NCBI GenBank assembly: GCA_964560495.1
Contig: CAZLMM010000009.1
Coordinates: 1-64,000 of the forward strand
Origin: UBA5069 sp964560495
GTDB lineage: Bacteria > Chloroflexota > Anaerolineae > Caldilineales > Caldilineaceae
DNA: 64,000 bases
Direction of reading: 5' to 3'
Part shown: in pieces, positions 54,051 through 62,887 of the stretch
Position numbering within the stretch: the stretch's first letter is position 1
Layout of the letters: each line of letters opens with the position of its first letter
Notes under the pieces: generated by a model
What the model was told of the DNA's origin: nothing
Databases searched by the model: none
The model's input: only the letters and a program-made list of their open reading frames with translations
Position numbers and translations under genes: made by a program

Positions 54051-55091
54051 ATGAACCACGCCATTGATCTGCGTTCTGACACAGTCACCAAACCCACGCC
54101 GGCCATGCGTCGCGCCATGGCCGAGGCCGAAGTGGGCGACGACGTCTATCACGAAGACCCTACCGTCAACCGCCTGGAGGCCCTCGCCGCCGAGATGCTG
54201 GGGAAAGAGGCCGCCGTCCTTGTGCCCAGCGGCACCATGGGCAACCTCATCGCCACCCTCTCCCATTGCGGGCGGGGCGATGAGGTGATCCTTGGCGACA
54301 ACGCCCACATGTTTTTCTATGAGCAAGGCGGCATGGCCGCTCTGGGCGGGGTGCATCCCCGGCCCGTGCCCAATCGTCCCGACGGAACCATCGATTTGGC
54401 GGTCATCGAAGCTGCCATCCGCCCCGATGATGAGCACGCGCCCATCACGCGCATGGTCGCGCTGGAGAACACCCACAATCGCTGCGGCGGGCGCGTGCTG
54501 CCTGTGGCCTACATGGACGCAGTCGGCGAGCTGGCCCATCGTCGCGGTCTGGCGTTGCATGTGGATGGCGCGCGCCTGTGGAATGCGGCTGTAGCTCTGG
54601 GTGTGACGCCGGCTCGCCTCGTGGCTGCGGCAGACAGCGTAAGCTGCTGCCTGAGCAAGGGATTGGCTGCGCCGGTGGGTTCGGTGGTGGCCGGCAGTAA
54701 AGAATTCATTCGCCGCGCACGGCGCAACCGCAAGGTGGTGGGCGGCGGGATGCGTCAGGCGGGCGTCATTGCCGCGGCCGGCATCGTTGCGCTCACAGAG
54801 ATGATCGACCGCCTGGCGGAAGATCACGCCAATGCCAGACTGCTGGCGCACGGGTTGGCGCAGATGCACGGCATAAACGTTGCGGCTGACCAGGTGGAGA
54901 GCAACATGGTCGTCGTCTCTGTGACGCGTGTGGGGAGCAACGCTGCCTGGCTAAAGAACGCGCTGGCCGGACAGGGCGTTCTAGTGGGCGCGATGGATGA
55001 ACGCCGTCTGCGCCTCGTCCTCAACTACCACGTCACCGCGTCGGATGTGGAGCACGTGCTCGACGCCTTCGCCGCGGCGTTGAGCGGCTGA
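54051..55091 (+). CDS. ltaE: Low-specificity threonine aldolase
   Basis: 346 residues. It cleaves threonine and allo-threonine to glycine and acetaldehyde through PLP bound at Lys203 (SCCLSKGLAAPVGS), with Asp172 in LHVDGARLWNAA. The start IDLRSDTVTKPT and the NTHN motif are typical. It lies 38 bases after the alcohol dehydrogenase gene; acetaldehyde made here could be a substrate of that enzyme, an inference from proximity. Length and motifs are complete. It is followed immediately by a decayed antibiotic-resistance-type gene. Confidence 0.93.
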   Translation: MNHAIDLRSDTVTKPTPAMRRAMAEAEVGDDVYHEDPTVNRLEALAAEMLGKEAAVLVPSGTMGNLIATLSHCGRGDEVILGDNAHMFFYEQGGMAALGGVHPRPVPNRPDGTIDLAVIEAAIRPDDEHAPITRMVALENTHNRCGGRVLPVAYMDAVGELAHRRGLALHVDGARLWNAAVALGVTPARLVAAADSVSCCLSKGLAAPVGSVVAGSKEFIRRARRNRKVVGGGMRQAGVIAAAGIVALTEMIDRLAEDHANARLLAHGLAQMHGINVAADQVESNMVVVSVTRVGSNAAWLKNALAGQGVLVGAMDERRLRLVLNYHVTASDVEHVLDAFAAALSG

Positions 55092-55106
55092 TCTTCTTGG
55101 AAAGCC

Positions 55107-55603
55107 ATGATAGCCAACCATCAGCCGGATGCTGTCATTGGCAGGCTCATTGCCTGGGCGGAGCAGCGCCATTCGCGTCCTTCCCAACGCGGCTGAAGAT
55201 ATTCTGTCCGACTACGACGTCATCCTGATCGTGGAGGACAGCCAGCCGTTTGTGACCGATCGCACTTGGCTGAACGACTTTAGTGAAGTCCTTGTCGTTT
55301 TCTGGGATGCCGTGCTGCCCGACCCAGACCATGGGAGCGACCAGTGCGGCAATGTGACTCAGTATGTCGATGGCCTGAAGATCGACTTCACCCTCTGGCC
55401 AGTTGCCCTCTTCCAACGGATCGTCTCTGCCCCGCACACACATGGCAGACAACTGGGAATCGCTAAGCCGCACTGTGGCACTCTTTCGCCGGATTGCAAC
55501 CGAAGTTGACGCGTCGCTGGGGTATACCTATCCCGATGAACTGCATGAGCGCGTCGTCGCCTATGTGGAGCAGATCAGGCGACTGGAACGGCCCGCCAGG
55601 TGA
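55107..55603 (+). pseudogene. Decayed aminoglycoside 6-adenylyltransferase (AadE/ANT(6)-like)
   Basis: Homology to the AadE family is spread over three reading frames. Frame starting at 55107 has IGRLIAWAEQ, then stops at a TGA near 55194. The frame of 55129 carries DILSDYDVILIVEDSQPFVT and later VDGLKIDFTLWPVALF, the nucleotidyltransferase half. The frame of 55403 has WESLSRTVALFRRIATEVDA then LGYTYPDELHERV, the family's C-terminal end. Intact enzymes are about 280-300 residues; here only about 165 codons remain, so the middle is deleted. It would not yield an active enzyme. Confidence 0.75.
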
Positions 55604-55639
55604 GGCGAGGACAGCTGCTCTGGGTGATGTATGACCCGA

Positions 55640-56320
55640 TCAGCGCCACACCTTGATGGGCCAGCAGCGCCATTCGGCCAGACTACGCAGGCGCCTGGTG
55701 GGATTGACGGCAACGGGATGCTCCACCAGCTCGAGCATGGGCAAGTCCGAGTGGTGGTCGGAGTAGAAATAGCTGCGGCGCAGATCAACCCCCTGTTGGT
55801 CGGCCCAATGGCGCAAGAGATGCACTTTTCCCGCGCCGTAGGCGATGGGGAGCCGCACCGAACCGGTCATGCGACCATCTTTGCTTTCCCATTCGGTGAA
55901 GATGGCGTGCTGCATCCCCAGATGGCGCGCCACAGGCAGCGCGCTGAACTGGCTGCTGGCGGTGCAGATGACGAGAATGTGTCCCTGTTCTCGATGCCAA
56001 TTCAGGGCGAGCAGCGCGCCGGGCGCCAGAGCGTCTTTCACCATTTCATCGAACCAACGGTTGACCAGTTCCCACATCTCCTCGACGGTGCGCCCGCGGC
56101 AGACGCGCACCGTCACCTGCATCGCGGCGGTGGCGTTGGTGAAGCCATACTTGAAAAGAAGCGACTGAGCGAGAATCGCCAACATCTCCCGGCGACGAAC
56201 AAAGTTCGCCATCTGCCCCGTCTGGCGCAGATACTTGACCACCATCTTGCCGGTGACGCCGGCGACCAATGTATCGTCCAGGTCGAAAATCGCAGCAATT
56301 CGCATAGGAACGGTGGTCAT
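55640..56320 (-). CDS. HAD-superfamily phosphatase, subfamily IB (SerB-like)
   Basis: 226 residues. The catalytic DxDxT motif is FDLDDTL (nucleophile Asp13, acid-base Asp15), followed by a small helical cap. ICTASSQFSALPVARHLGM holds motif II, and the DHHSDLPML motif IV supplies metal ligands. It belongs to the HAD-IB group with phosphoserine phosphatases and TIGR01490 phosphatases; the substrate is not apparent. It overlaps the upstream SixA-like gene by four bases (ATGA), completing a coupled three-gene operon with the TPR protein. Confidence 0.85.
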   Translation of the reverse strand: MTTVPMRIAAIFDLDDTLVAGVTGKMVVKYLRQTGQMANFVRRREMLAILAQSLLFKYGFTNATAAMQVTVRVCRGRTVEEMWELVNRWFDEMVKDALAPGALLALNWHREQGHILVICTASSQFSALPVARHLGMQHAIFTEWESKDGRMTGSVRLPIAYGAGKVHLLRHWADQQGVDLRRSYFYSDHHSDLPMLELVEHPVAVNPTRRLRSLAEWRCWPIKVWR

Positions 56321-56823
56321 TTCTTCAGAATCTTTGGCGCAACAAGGAGGCGGAGTTGTCCACAGCCCCAGCGGATCTGATCCCAGCGGAAGATTTGCAG
56401 TTCAAGATGGGCCAGCGCGGCGGTGGGCATGCGCAGGTTGAGGTGACGGGAGCTGCCGGCGCACAGCCCGACGATCAGTTCTTCCAGGCCGGGGTTGTGG
56501 CCGACGAGCACGATGTGTTCGGCTTCATGAGGTTGCTCGCGCAGGATGTCCAGGAGTGTGTCGGCTTCGGCGGCGTAAGCAGTCGCCTCCCAGATGATAT
56601 GGTTCGTGTAGTTGAGATACTCGGTAAGAATCTGGGTCGTCTCACGGGTTCGTAGAGAGGGGGAGCTGATCCACCAGTCCACCGCCGGCTCCAGATTCGA
56701 TAGGGCGCGCGCCGTCTGTCTGGCGTCTTTTTGTCCACGTTCGGCCAAGGGGCGCTCCAGGTCGCTGGCGTAGCCCATGGGGTCTTCGGCTTTGGCGTGG
56801 CGGATGACCGTGAGATATTTCAT
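56317..56823 (-). CDS. sixA: SixA-like histidine phosphatase
   Basis: 168 residues, close to the length of SixA, a phosphohistidine phosphatase. The phosphate pocket motif is TVIRHAKAEDP (His9), and VGHNPGLEELI gives the second catalytic His. Relatives dephosphorylate histidine phosphotransfer proteins or nucleotides. It begins with an ATGA overlap on the TPR gene and ends with an ATGA overlap on the HAD gene. The coupling suggests the three products are needed together, perhaps in signalling or phosphate metabolism. The symbol is by similarity. Confidence 0.85.
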   Translation of the reverse strand: MKYLTVIRHAKAEDPMGYASDLERPLAERGQKDARQTARALSNLEPAVDWWISSPSLRTRETTQILTEYLNYTNHIIWEATAYAAEADTLLDILREQPHEAEHIVLVGHNPGLEELIVGLCAGSSRHLNLRMPTAALAHLELQIFRWDQIRWGCGQLRLLVAPKILKK

Positions 56824-59800
56824 GGCATGACTCTCCCCCAGAATTTTTCCAGTTGTTCACGCGTCGTCTCCAGGGTGGCGTCGCATTCAATCGCCAGCCT
56901 GTATTCAGCATCGGCTGCTTCATCGTCATCCGCGATGGATTTTAATGCCGCGGAAAGGAATCGTCCGGTCGGCGAGGCTGGCGCGTTGTTCAGCCATTCG
57001 TCTACCATACGACCTGCGGCCGCAAGCTCTGTTTGCCCACCGTCGCCTGCGCCGCTCTTTTGTTGGAGCAACGCCAAACGCATGTGCAATCCCACCTGTA
57101 CTGCTCTGGCCGTATCTACACCAAAATTCATAGCATAGACGCCGATCATTGGCTCGACCTGTGCATAGGCGTCACGTGCAGCGTCCATGTCGCCGTTCAT
57201 AAAGACCAGGTCGCCCAGGGCAAGTTGCGCGCCAGCATGAGACGGGAAGGCGGCTAGCGCCTGACGATATGCGTCCTCGGCGGCAGATAGTTTATCATCA
57301 ACCACGTAGAGATCGCCAAGCGCGCCTGCGCCCAGGCTGACGAACAGGGGGGGCGCGCCAGAGGCAGCCGCGACTCGCGCCAGTTCCAGCTCTGCTGCAT
57401 CGAACTGTCCCAGAGTGGACAATCCAGTCCCGGCCAACAGATGGGCGAGCTGGTCATCCAGCGGGCGAGCAGCCAACGCCTCGATGATTCGTCCAGCATC
57501 CTCCTGTCTGCCTGCGCTGAGCAGATAACTCGCCAGCATTCCCTGGTACAGGCTGTCCTTCGGCGCAAGGGATGCGGCGCGCTCCATCGCTGCAATTGCT
57601 TCCATCGGTTTGCACTGCTGATAGGCCAGGGACGCGCGGCCCACAAAAAGCCCTGGCGCAGTGGGGTCAAGGAGTTCCGCCCGGTCGAAAGTCTCTTTTG
57701 CCTCTGCCAGCCGCCCTAGCCTCACCAGAAATTGACCCAGTTCGATGCGTGATTCGGCGTTCTCCGGCTCCAGATCAGCGGCAGCCTGCATGTGCTCAAT
57801 CGCTCGTTGGTTGTCGAGCAAGCCCTCGTAGGCAAGGGCCGCCATGAAGTGCGTCACCGCTGATGGCTCTTCGTTCAGATGCAGATACTGCTCGTATGCT
57901 TCAGCGGCAGTTTGTAGCTCACCGGCGTTGAAGGCGAGATTGGCTAGTCCGAGGGCAGCGACTGCGTTGCCAGGATCTTCATCCAGCGAACGCGCATATT
58001 CCTGTATGGCCTTGTCGATGTCGCCCATCCGTTCATAGACGTTTGCCAGGAAGCCGCGCACTTCGCTGGACTCTTGCGTCGTCAACAGCCGCTCGTATTC
58101 GGCGGCGGCGTCCGCCAGGCGGCCCAGGCGATCCAGCGCATAGGCGCGAGTCAACCCTGGAGCGGCGTTCTCGGTCAGTTCCACGGCTCTTTCCCAGTGG
58201 AGACGCGCTCCCTCCTGGTCGTCTTCGCTGGCGAGTATCTCCCCCAGCATGTAGTGCGCGTCAGCGTTGTTGGGATCGAGTTCGAGGGTTGACTCCACCC
58301 ACGGACGGGCGGCGGCGTAGTCATTGCGCACGTAGGCAGCCGAGGCGAGGGCCAGGTGAAAGAGCATGTTTTCCGGTTCGATGGCAAACCCGCGTTGGTA
58401 GCTCTTCTGGGCGGAGGCGTAGTCGCCGGCAAGCAATTGCTGTTGACCCAGGAGCATGAAGGGCGTCGGGTCGCACCCGGCGAACTGAGCAGCCCGGCTG
58501 AACTCTGCGAGCGCCAGGTCGTTAGCGCCCTGTTGCGCGTAGATGAGCCCAATGAGCAGCGCAGGCGTGGAATTCTGCGGCTCGCGCTCCGCCCATTGAC
58601 GATATGCAACGATGGCCTCCTCGGTGCGTCCTTGCCAATAGGCGACATTGCCCAGGCCGCGCGCTGTGGCCGGATCATTGGGCGAGAGGGCGTCGGCGCG
58701 GCGATAGGTTGCTTCGGCGTTGGCGTAGTCGCCGGCGGCTACATAGGCGTCGGCAAGGGCCAGGAGCGCAACCATATTCGAGTCTTCATCGCTGACGGCC
58801 TCGTCCAGCAGGCGCAGCGCCTCCTGGCGGGCAGTCTGGGCTGCAGCCGCATCGCCGGCCCCAGTGTAGGCCGCGGCCAGCGTCGTGTAGGAATCCGGGT
58901 CATTGGGCGCTAATGCCTGGCTGCGTTGGGCGGCTGCGACAGCGTCGGCTGGCTGGCGCAGCTGAAGATGGATGGTCGCCAACAGGCGGTGCGCCAGCGG
59001 ATCGTCTGGGCGAAGGGCGGCGGCTTTCTCCGCTTCGGTCAGCGCTGCACGTAGCTCGCGCGTCGGTGTGCAGCCCTCCGAGAGCACGATGGCCAGCAGA
59101 TTGTGCGCCTCGTAGAAATCAGGATTGAGCGCCAGCGCCTGTTCCAGGTCGGCGCGGGCTGCGGCGTAGTCACCCTTCTGATAGGAGAGCATGGCGCGCT
59201 GATGGTGGATGACCGCCTCGCCTTCGGTCATTGTCGTTCGTTCCGCCTGTTGTAGCGCGCGATCGAACATGGATTTGGCTTTGTCGAACTCGCCATTGGC
59301 TGCATAACCCAAGCCAATGACTGCGGCTGTGAGAAAGGTCATCTGTTCTGGGCCGTCCGCCGCGAAGAGTTCCATGTCGGCCAATGTTGCGGGCGTGTTG
59401 ACAAGTTGCGTGACCGAACGGAGGGTGGGCTGTTGCGCTGGCGAGAGTTTGACGCCGCCAATCACATTTGCAAGCGGGAACGAGGGGTCCAATTGCAATA
59501 TTGGTCGTGCAACAAGAGGCAGGTTGAGCACCTCCACATGGGAGCTGACGCCCAGGTCGTCATACCAACCCCAGATGACCAAGCCGGCGTTGCGGCCCTT
59601 GCCTGCGTTCTGGGCGGCGTTGGCGTCTTCATAGGCCTCCAGCGTTCGCTCCACAGAGACTGGCGGCTCCAAATCTTGTAACTCGCCGCGCATGTGTTCG
59701 ACGATTCTGCGGGCGAAGTCTACCCGCTTGGAAGCATTCTTCCCATCGAACTCTCCTACGGCGATCAGGAAACCATCGGTCGGCGTCAGGAACTCGAAGA

Positions 59801-60242
59801 GACGCCAGCCTGTCCAGGCCAGACCGGCGATGAGAAGGAGGGCAAAAGCGGCGGCGGACCAACGGCGCTGACTTTGCGTCTGCGCTCGCAACACGCCGAA
59901 GGCAGCCAACACAATACCGGCGATCAGCAGTGCTGCGGCAAGATAGGGCAGCGCCCGCGCCAGGGGCGCAATGGCGCGTGTCGTCAAGTCAAGGGCTTGC
60001 AGCGTCACCTGGATAAGGGCAAGCGTCATGCCCAGGACGCCCAACAGCGCAGCCAAACGCCCGCGGCGGTCTTGCGGCGAGCGACCGGCGTCAGGCGTCT
60101 TGCGCGTCACCAGAGGAGATACAGTCTCTATGGCGCGCAGCACGTAGGCCAGCCAGTCCGAGCGCTGCGCTTGGGAGTCGCTGCCAGGGCTGTTTGGTTC
60201 ATCTGATCGATCTTTTGGATCAGGTGGAGATTGGCTTGACAT
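56820..60242 (-). CDS. Large TPR-repeat membrane protein
   Basis: 1140 residues from the ATG at 60242 (an earlier in-frame ATG is at 60281). Residues about 65-160 hold three or four membrane segments (AALLGVLGMTLALIQVTLQA, YLAAALLIAGIVLAAF). The rest carries a cytoplasmic-looking sensor-like segment (about 165-320) and then some sixteen or more TPR units from about 350, for example YQKGDYAAARADLEQALALN and YVRNDYAAARPWVESTLELD. TPR arrays mediate protein interaction. A mild Ala-rich bias is evident. It is first in the operon with SixA and HAD genes. Confidence 0.88.
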   Translation of the reverse strand: MSSQSPPDPKDRSDEPNSPGSDSQAQRSDWLAYVLRAIETVSPLVTRKTPDAGRSPQDRRGRLAALLGVLGMTLALIQVTLQALDLTTRAIAPLARALPYLAAALLIAGIVLAAFGVLRAQTQSQRRWSAAAFALLLIAGLAWTGWRLFEFLTPTDGFLIAVGEFDGKNASKRVDFARRIVEHMRGELQDLEPPVSVERTLEAYEDANAAQNAGKGRNAGLVIWGWYDDLGVSSHVEVLNLPLVARPILQLDPSFPLANVIGGVKLSPAQQPTLRSVTQLVNTPATLADMELFAADGPEQMTFLTAAVIGLGYAANGEFDKAKSMFDRALQQAERTTMTEGEAVIHHQRAMLSYQKGDYAAARADLEQALALNPDFYEAHNLLAIVLSEGCTPTRELRAALTEAEKAAALRPDDPLAHRLLATIHLQLRQPADAVAAAQRSQALAPNDPDSYTTLAAAYTGAGDAAAAQTARQEALRLLDEAVSDEDSNMVALLALADAYVAAGDYANAEATYRRADALSPNDPATARGLGNVAYWQGRTEEAIVAYRQWAEREPQNSTPALLIGLIYAQQGANDLALAEFSRAAQFAGCDPTPFMLLGQQQLLAGDYASAQKSYQRGFAIEPENMLFHLALASAAYVRNDYAAARPWVESTLELDPNNADAHYMLGEILASEDDQEGARLHWERAVELTENAAPGLTRAYALDRLGRLADAAAEYERLLTTQESSEVRGFLANVYERMGDIDKAIQEYARSLDEDPGNAVAALGLANLAFNAGELQTAAEAYEQYLHLNEEPSAVTHFMAALAYEGLLDNQRAIEHMQAAADLEPENAESRIELGQFLVRLGRLAEAKETFDRAELLDPTAPGLFVGRASLAYQQCKPMEAIAAMERAASLAPKDSLYQGMLASYLLSAGRQEDAGRIIEALAARPLDDQLAHLLAGTGLSTLGQFDAAELELARVAAASGAPPLFVSLGAGALGDLYVVDDKLSAAEDAYRQALAAFPSHAGAQLALGDLVFMNGDMDAARDAYAQVEPMIGVYAMNFGVDTARAVQVGLHMRLALLQQKSGAGDGGQTELAAAGRMVDEWLNNAPASPTGRFLSAALKSIADDDEAADAEYRLAIECDATLETTREQLEKFWGRVMP

Positions 60243-60352
60243 GATCCCGTTCGGAGTGAATGGCGTTTCCCAGGACCGCATTATACCATAGCTGTGAGTT
60301 TGTCTTCATTGCCGTTTTTTCCAAATCGGCCAACCTTGGCTACACTTGCCCC

Positions 60353-60915
60353 ATGATGCATCTATCCTACGCCCAGCTTCCACGTCGTCGGGTGAATCAT
60401 GTGGGCCTCACAGATGTCTTCAGTTTCGTTGCTTCCAGTGTTCGTAACGCCGTTTTGACCACAGCCGCAGAACTGAAGCGACTTGGGGTGCGCCATGCGT
60501 TGGCTGGCGGGTTGGCTGTGGGCGCGCACGGTTATATCCGCGCCGCAAGTGACGTCAACTTCCTCGTGGGCGACGAAGCCTTCGACCATCATGGCGTGTT
60601 CATGACCTTCAAACCGGGCGTTCCCATCGCCGTGGAGGGCGTGTGTATCGGCTATCTGTCTCCTGTTGCATTTGGCGCGCTGCTGGAAGATGCGCGGATC
60701 ACCCAATTGTCGCCAACGACGTCGCTGTGCTCCCAGTGGGGGCGCCCATCTACATGAAACTTGTTGCCAGACAGCGGAGAGATTTGCTGGACGTCGTCGA
60801 GTTGGTCAAAGCTGGGGTGAATCCAACCCAGGTGCGAGACTATCTGAACAAATATGCGGCGGATCTGGTTGCCTTGTTCGATGAGCTGGCAACCGAGGCC
60901 CTGAACGATTCCTAA
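60353..60915 (+). pseudogene. Frameshifted nucleotidyltransferase-like gene
   Basis: A first frame (from 60353) reads ALAGGLAVGAHGYIRAASDV then NFLV, a nucleotidyltransferase (AbiEii-like or MNT-like) signature in which the second Asp of the DxD pair is Asn. It continues to ITQL near 60710, after which the protein-like continuation (VANDVAVLPVGAPIYMKLVA then RQRRDLLDVVELVKAG) is in a different frame ending at 60915. The break near 60705-60720 is either mutation or a sequence error. Together about 185 residues. The damaged catalytic Asp favours a true decayed gene. The cluster is upstream of glmS. Confidence 0.6.
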
Positions 60916-60931
60916 CGATTGGGAGGTTGTC

Positions 60932-62791
60932 ATGTGCGGCATTGTTGGTTATGTGGGCAACCAGGAGGCTGCCCCGATTGTACTGAATGGACTACGTCAA
61001 CTGGAATATCGCGGCTACGATTCGGCCGGCCTGGCCGTGTTGGACCCCGGCGGCTGCATCCAGGTGCGCCGAGAAGCGGGCAAGCTGGCGAACTTGACCC
61101 AGTTGGTGGAGCATGAGCCGGCGCATGGTTCTTTGGGGGTCGGCCACACGCGTTGGGCAACCCACGGCCCACCCAGCCAGCGCAACGCCCATCCCCACAC
61201 AAGCGTCGATGGGCGCCTGGTGGTGGTGCAGAACGGCATCGTGGAGAATTTCCTTGATCTGCGGCGCACCCTGCAAGACCAGGGCTATCATTTCCGTAGC
61301 GACACTGACACCGAAGTCATCGTTCACCTGGTTCATCATCACTATCAGGCGCAGGGGACCAATGACCTGAGCGCCGCAGTGCGCGCCGCGCTCCTAGACC
61401 TGCGCGGGCCGAGCGCCATCGTGGTGCTCAGCAGCGACCACCCGGATCGGCTCATCGCCGCCCGCCTGGGCAACGCCGGCGGCGTGGTGGTGGGCTATGG
61501 CGACCGAGAGATGTTCATTGCCAGCGACATCCCCGCCATTTTGCGCCACACGCGGCGTCTAGCCTTCTTGGAGAGCCGCCAACTTGCTGTGGTGACGGCC
61601 GCCGGAGCTGAGTACTTCGACCTGGACGGCGCTGCGGTGCACAAGGAGACAACGCTGATTGACTGGAACCCCATGGCCGCGGAAAAGGGTGAATATCGCC
61701 ACTTCATGCAGAAGGAGATTTACGAGCAGGGACGCAGTCTGACTGATACGCTGCGGGGCCGGCTGAATTTCGAGCAGAGTCGCGTCGAGTTGGAGACGCT
61801 CAATCTGACGCCGCGCCAGATTCAGGAGCTGGAGCGCCTGACGATCGTGGCGTGCGGCACCAGCTACTATGCAGCCCTCATCGGTAAGCACTACATCGAG
61901 CGGTTGGCGCGCGTTCCTGTGGAAGTGGACTACGCCAGCGAGTTTCGCTATCGCGACCCGGTGGTGAGCAAAGATCATATGATCGTCGCCATCACCCAGA
62001 GCGGGGAGACCGTTGACACCCTGGCCGCGTTGGAAGAGGGGCGTGAGCGCGGGGCGTTTACGGCAGCTATCGTCAATGCCATTGGCAGCCAGGCAGCGCG
62101 CGTCACAGATGGATGCATCTACATGCAGGCTGGGCCAGAGATCGGCGTCGCCAGCACCAAGGCGTTCACTGCTTCGGTCACGGACCTGTTGTTGCTGGCG
62201 ATTCACCTGGGACAGGAACGAGGTGTGCTCTCTGACAGGGAGCGCGGGCGACTGATCGAAGCATTGGCGTCGCTGCCGGGGCTGGCCGGCGGCCTGTTGG
62301 AGGATGCGTGGCGCGGTCCGCTCTATCGCCAGCTCGCCGAGCGATTCCAGCACTTTCGCAACTTCATGTATTTGGGGAGGGGACTGGGATATCCGGTGGC
62401 GCGGGAAGGCGCACTCAAACTCAAAGAGATCAGCTACATTCACGCCGAAGGCTACCCGGCCGGTGAGATGAAACACGGCCCGATTGCCCTGATTGACGAG
62501 CACATGCCCACCGTGGTGGTGGCCCCGCGCGATGGCGTCTATGACAAGATGATCAGCCAGGTCGAGCAGGTAAAAGCGAGGAGCGGCCTGGTGCTGGCTG
62601 TCGCCCACCCAAACGACGCAGCCCTTGCCCAGAAAGTTGATTACATCTTGCCCGTTCCTGTCGCCCACGAGCTGATTGCGCCCATTCTGGCTGTCATGCC
62701 ATTGCAGATTTTCGCCTACGAGATGGCGGTGCGCCGCGGGGCAGACGTGGACCAGCCTCGCAATCTGGCCAAGAGCGTCACTGTGGAATAG
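60932..62791 (+). CDS. glmS: Glutamine-fructose-6-phosphate aminotransferase (isomerizing)
   Basis: 619 residues, slightly longer than the usual 608. It makes glucosamine-6-phosphate, the first step to UDP-GlcNAc for peptidoglycan and glycan synthesis. The N-terminal glutaminase starts MCGIVGYVGN with the catalytic Cys2, then YRGYDSAGLAV; two SIS domains follow (CGTSYYAALIGKHYIERLAR, GPEIGVASTKAFT, SYIHAEGYPAGEMKHGPIAL) and the end LAKSVTVE is typical. GGGAGG precedes the ATG. No glmS ribozyme is seen in the 16-base spacer after the pseudogene, and the sequence upstream is the pseudogene itself. Confidence 0.96.
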   Translation: MCGIVGYVGNQEAAPIVLNGLRQLEYRGYDSAGLAVLDPGGCIQVRREAGKLANLTQLVEHEPAHGSLGVGHTRWATHGPPSQRNAHPHTSVDGRLVVVQNGIVENFLDLRRTLQDQGYHFRSDTDTEVIVHLVHHHYQAQGTNDLSAAVRAALLDLRGPSAIVVLSSDHPDRLIAARLGNAGGVVVGYGDREMFIASDIPAILRHTRRLAFLESRQLAVVTAAGAEYFDLDGAAVHKETTLIDWNPMAAEKGEYRHFMQKEIYEQGRSLTDTLRGRLNFEQSRVELETLNLTPRQIQELERLTIVACGTSYYAALIGKHYIERLARVPVEVDYASEFRYRDPVVSKDHMIVAITQSGETVDTLAALEEGRERGAFTAAIVNAIGSQAARVTDGCIYMQAGPEIGVASTKAFTASVTDLLLLAIHLGQERGVLSDRERGRLIEALASLPGLAGGLLEDAWRGPLYRQLAERFQHFRNFMYLGRGLGYPVAREGALKLKEISYIHAEGYPAGEMKHGPIALIDEHMPTVVVAPRDGVYDKMISQVEQVKARSGLVLAVAHPNDAALAQKVDYILPVPVAHELIAPILAVMPLQIFAYEMAVRRGADVDQPRNLAKSVTVE

Positions 62792-62887
62792 GAGGAAAGG
62801 TGCTCGTCGGTCGATCGTTGTCTATTCGCCTTGCAGATGGGCGTCAGTTGCGTTAGGATTGAACATCAACAAGGAAAGGACAACATC

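Noticed and set aside
55107..55200. Reading the TGA near 55194 as selenocysteine, since selB is in the window
   Set aside because: Two further frameshifts follow and the residue is not at a catalytic position of the AadE family; decay explains it better.
60916..60931. A glmS ribozyme upstream of glmS
   Set aside because: The spacer is only 16 bases and the preceding sequence is a decayed protein gene without the ribozyme fold.
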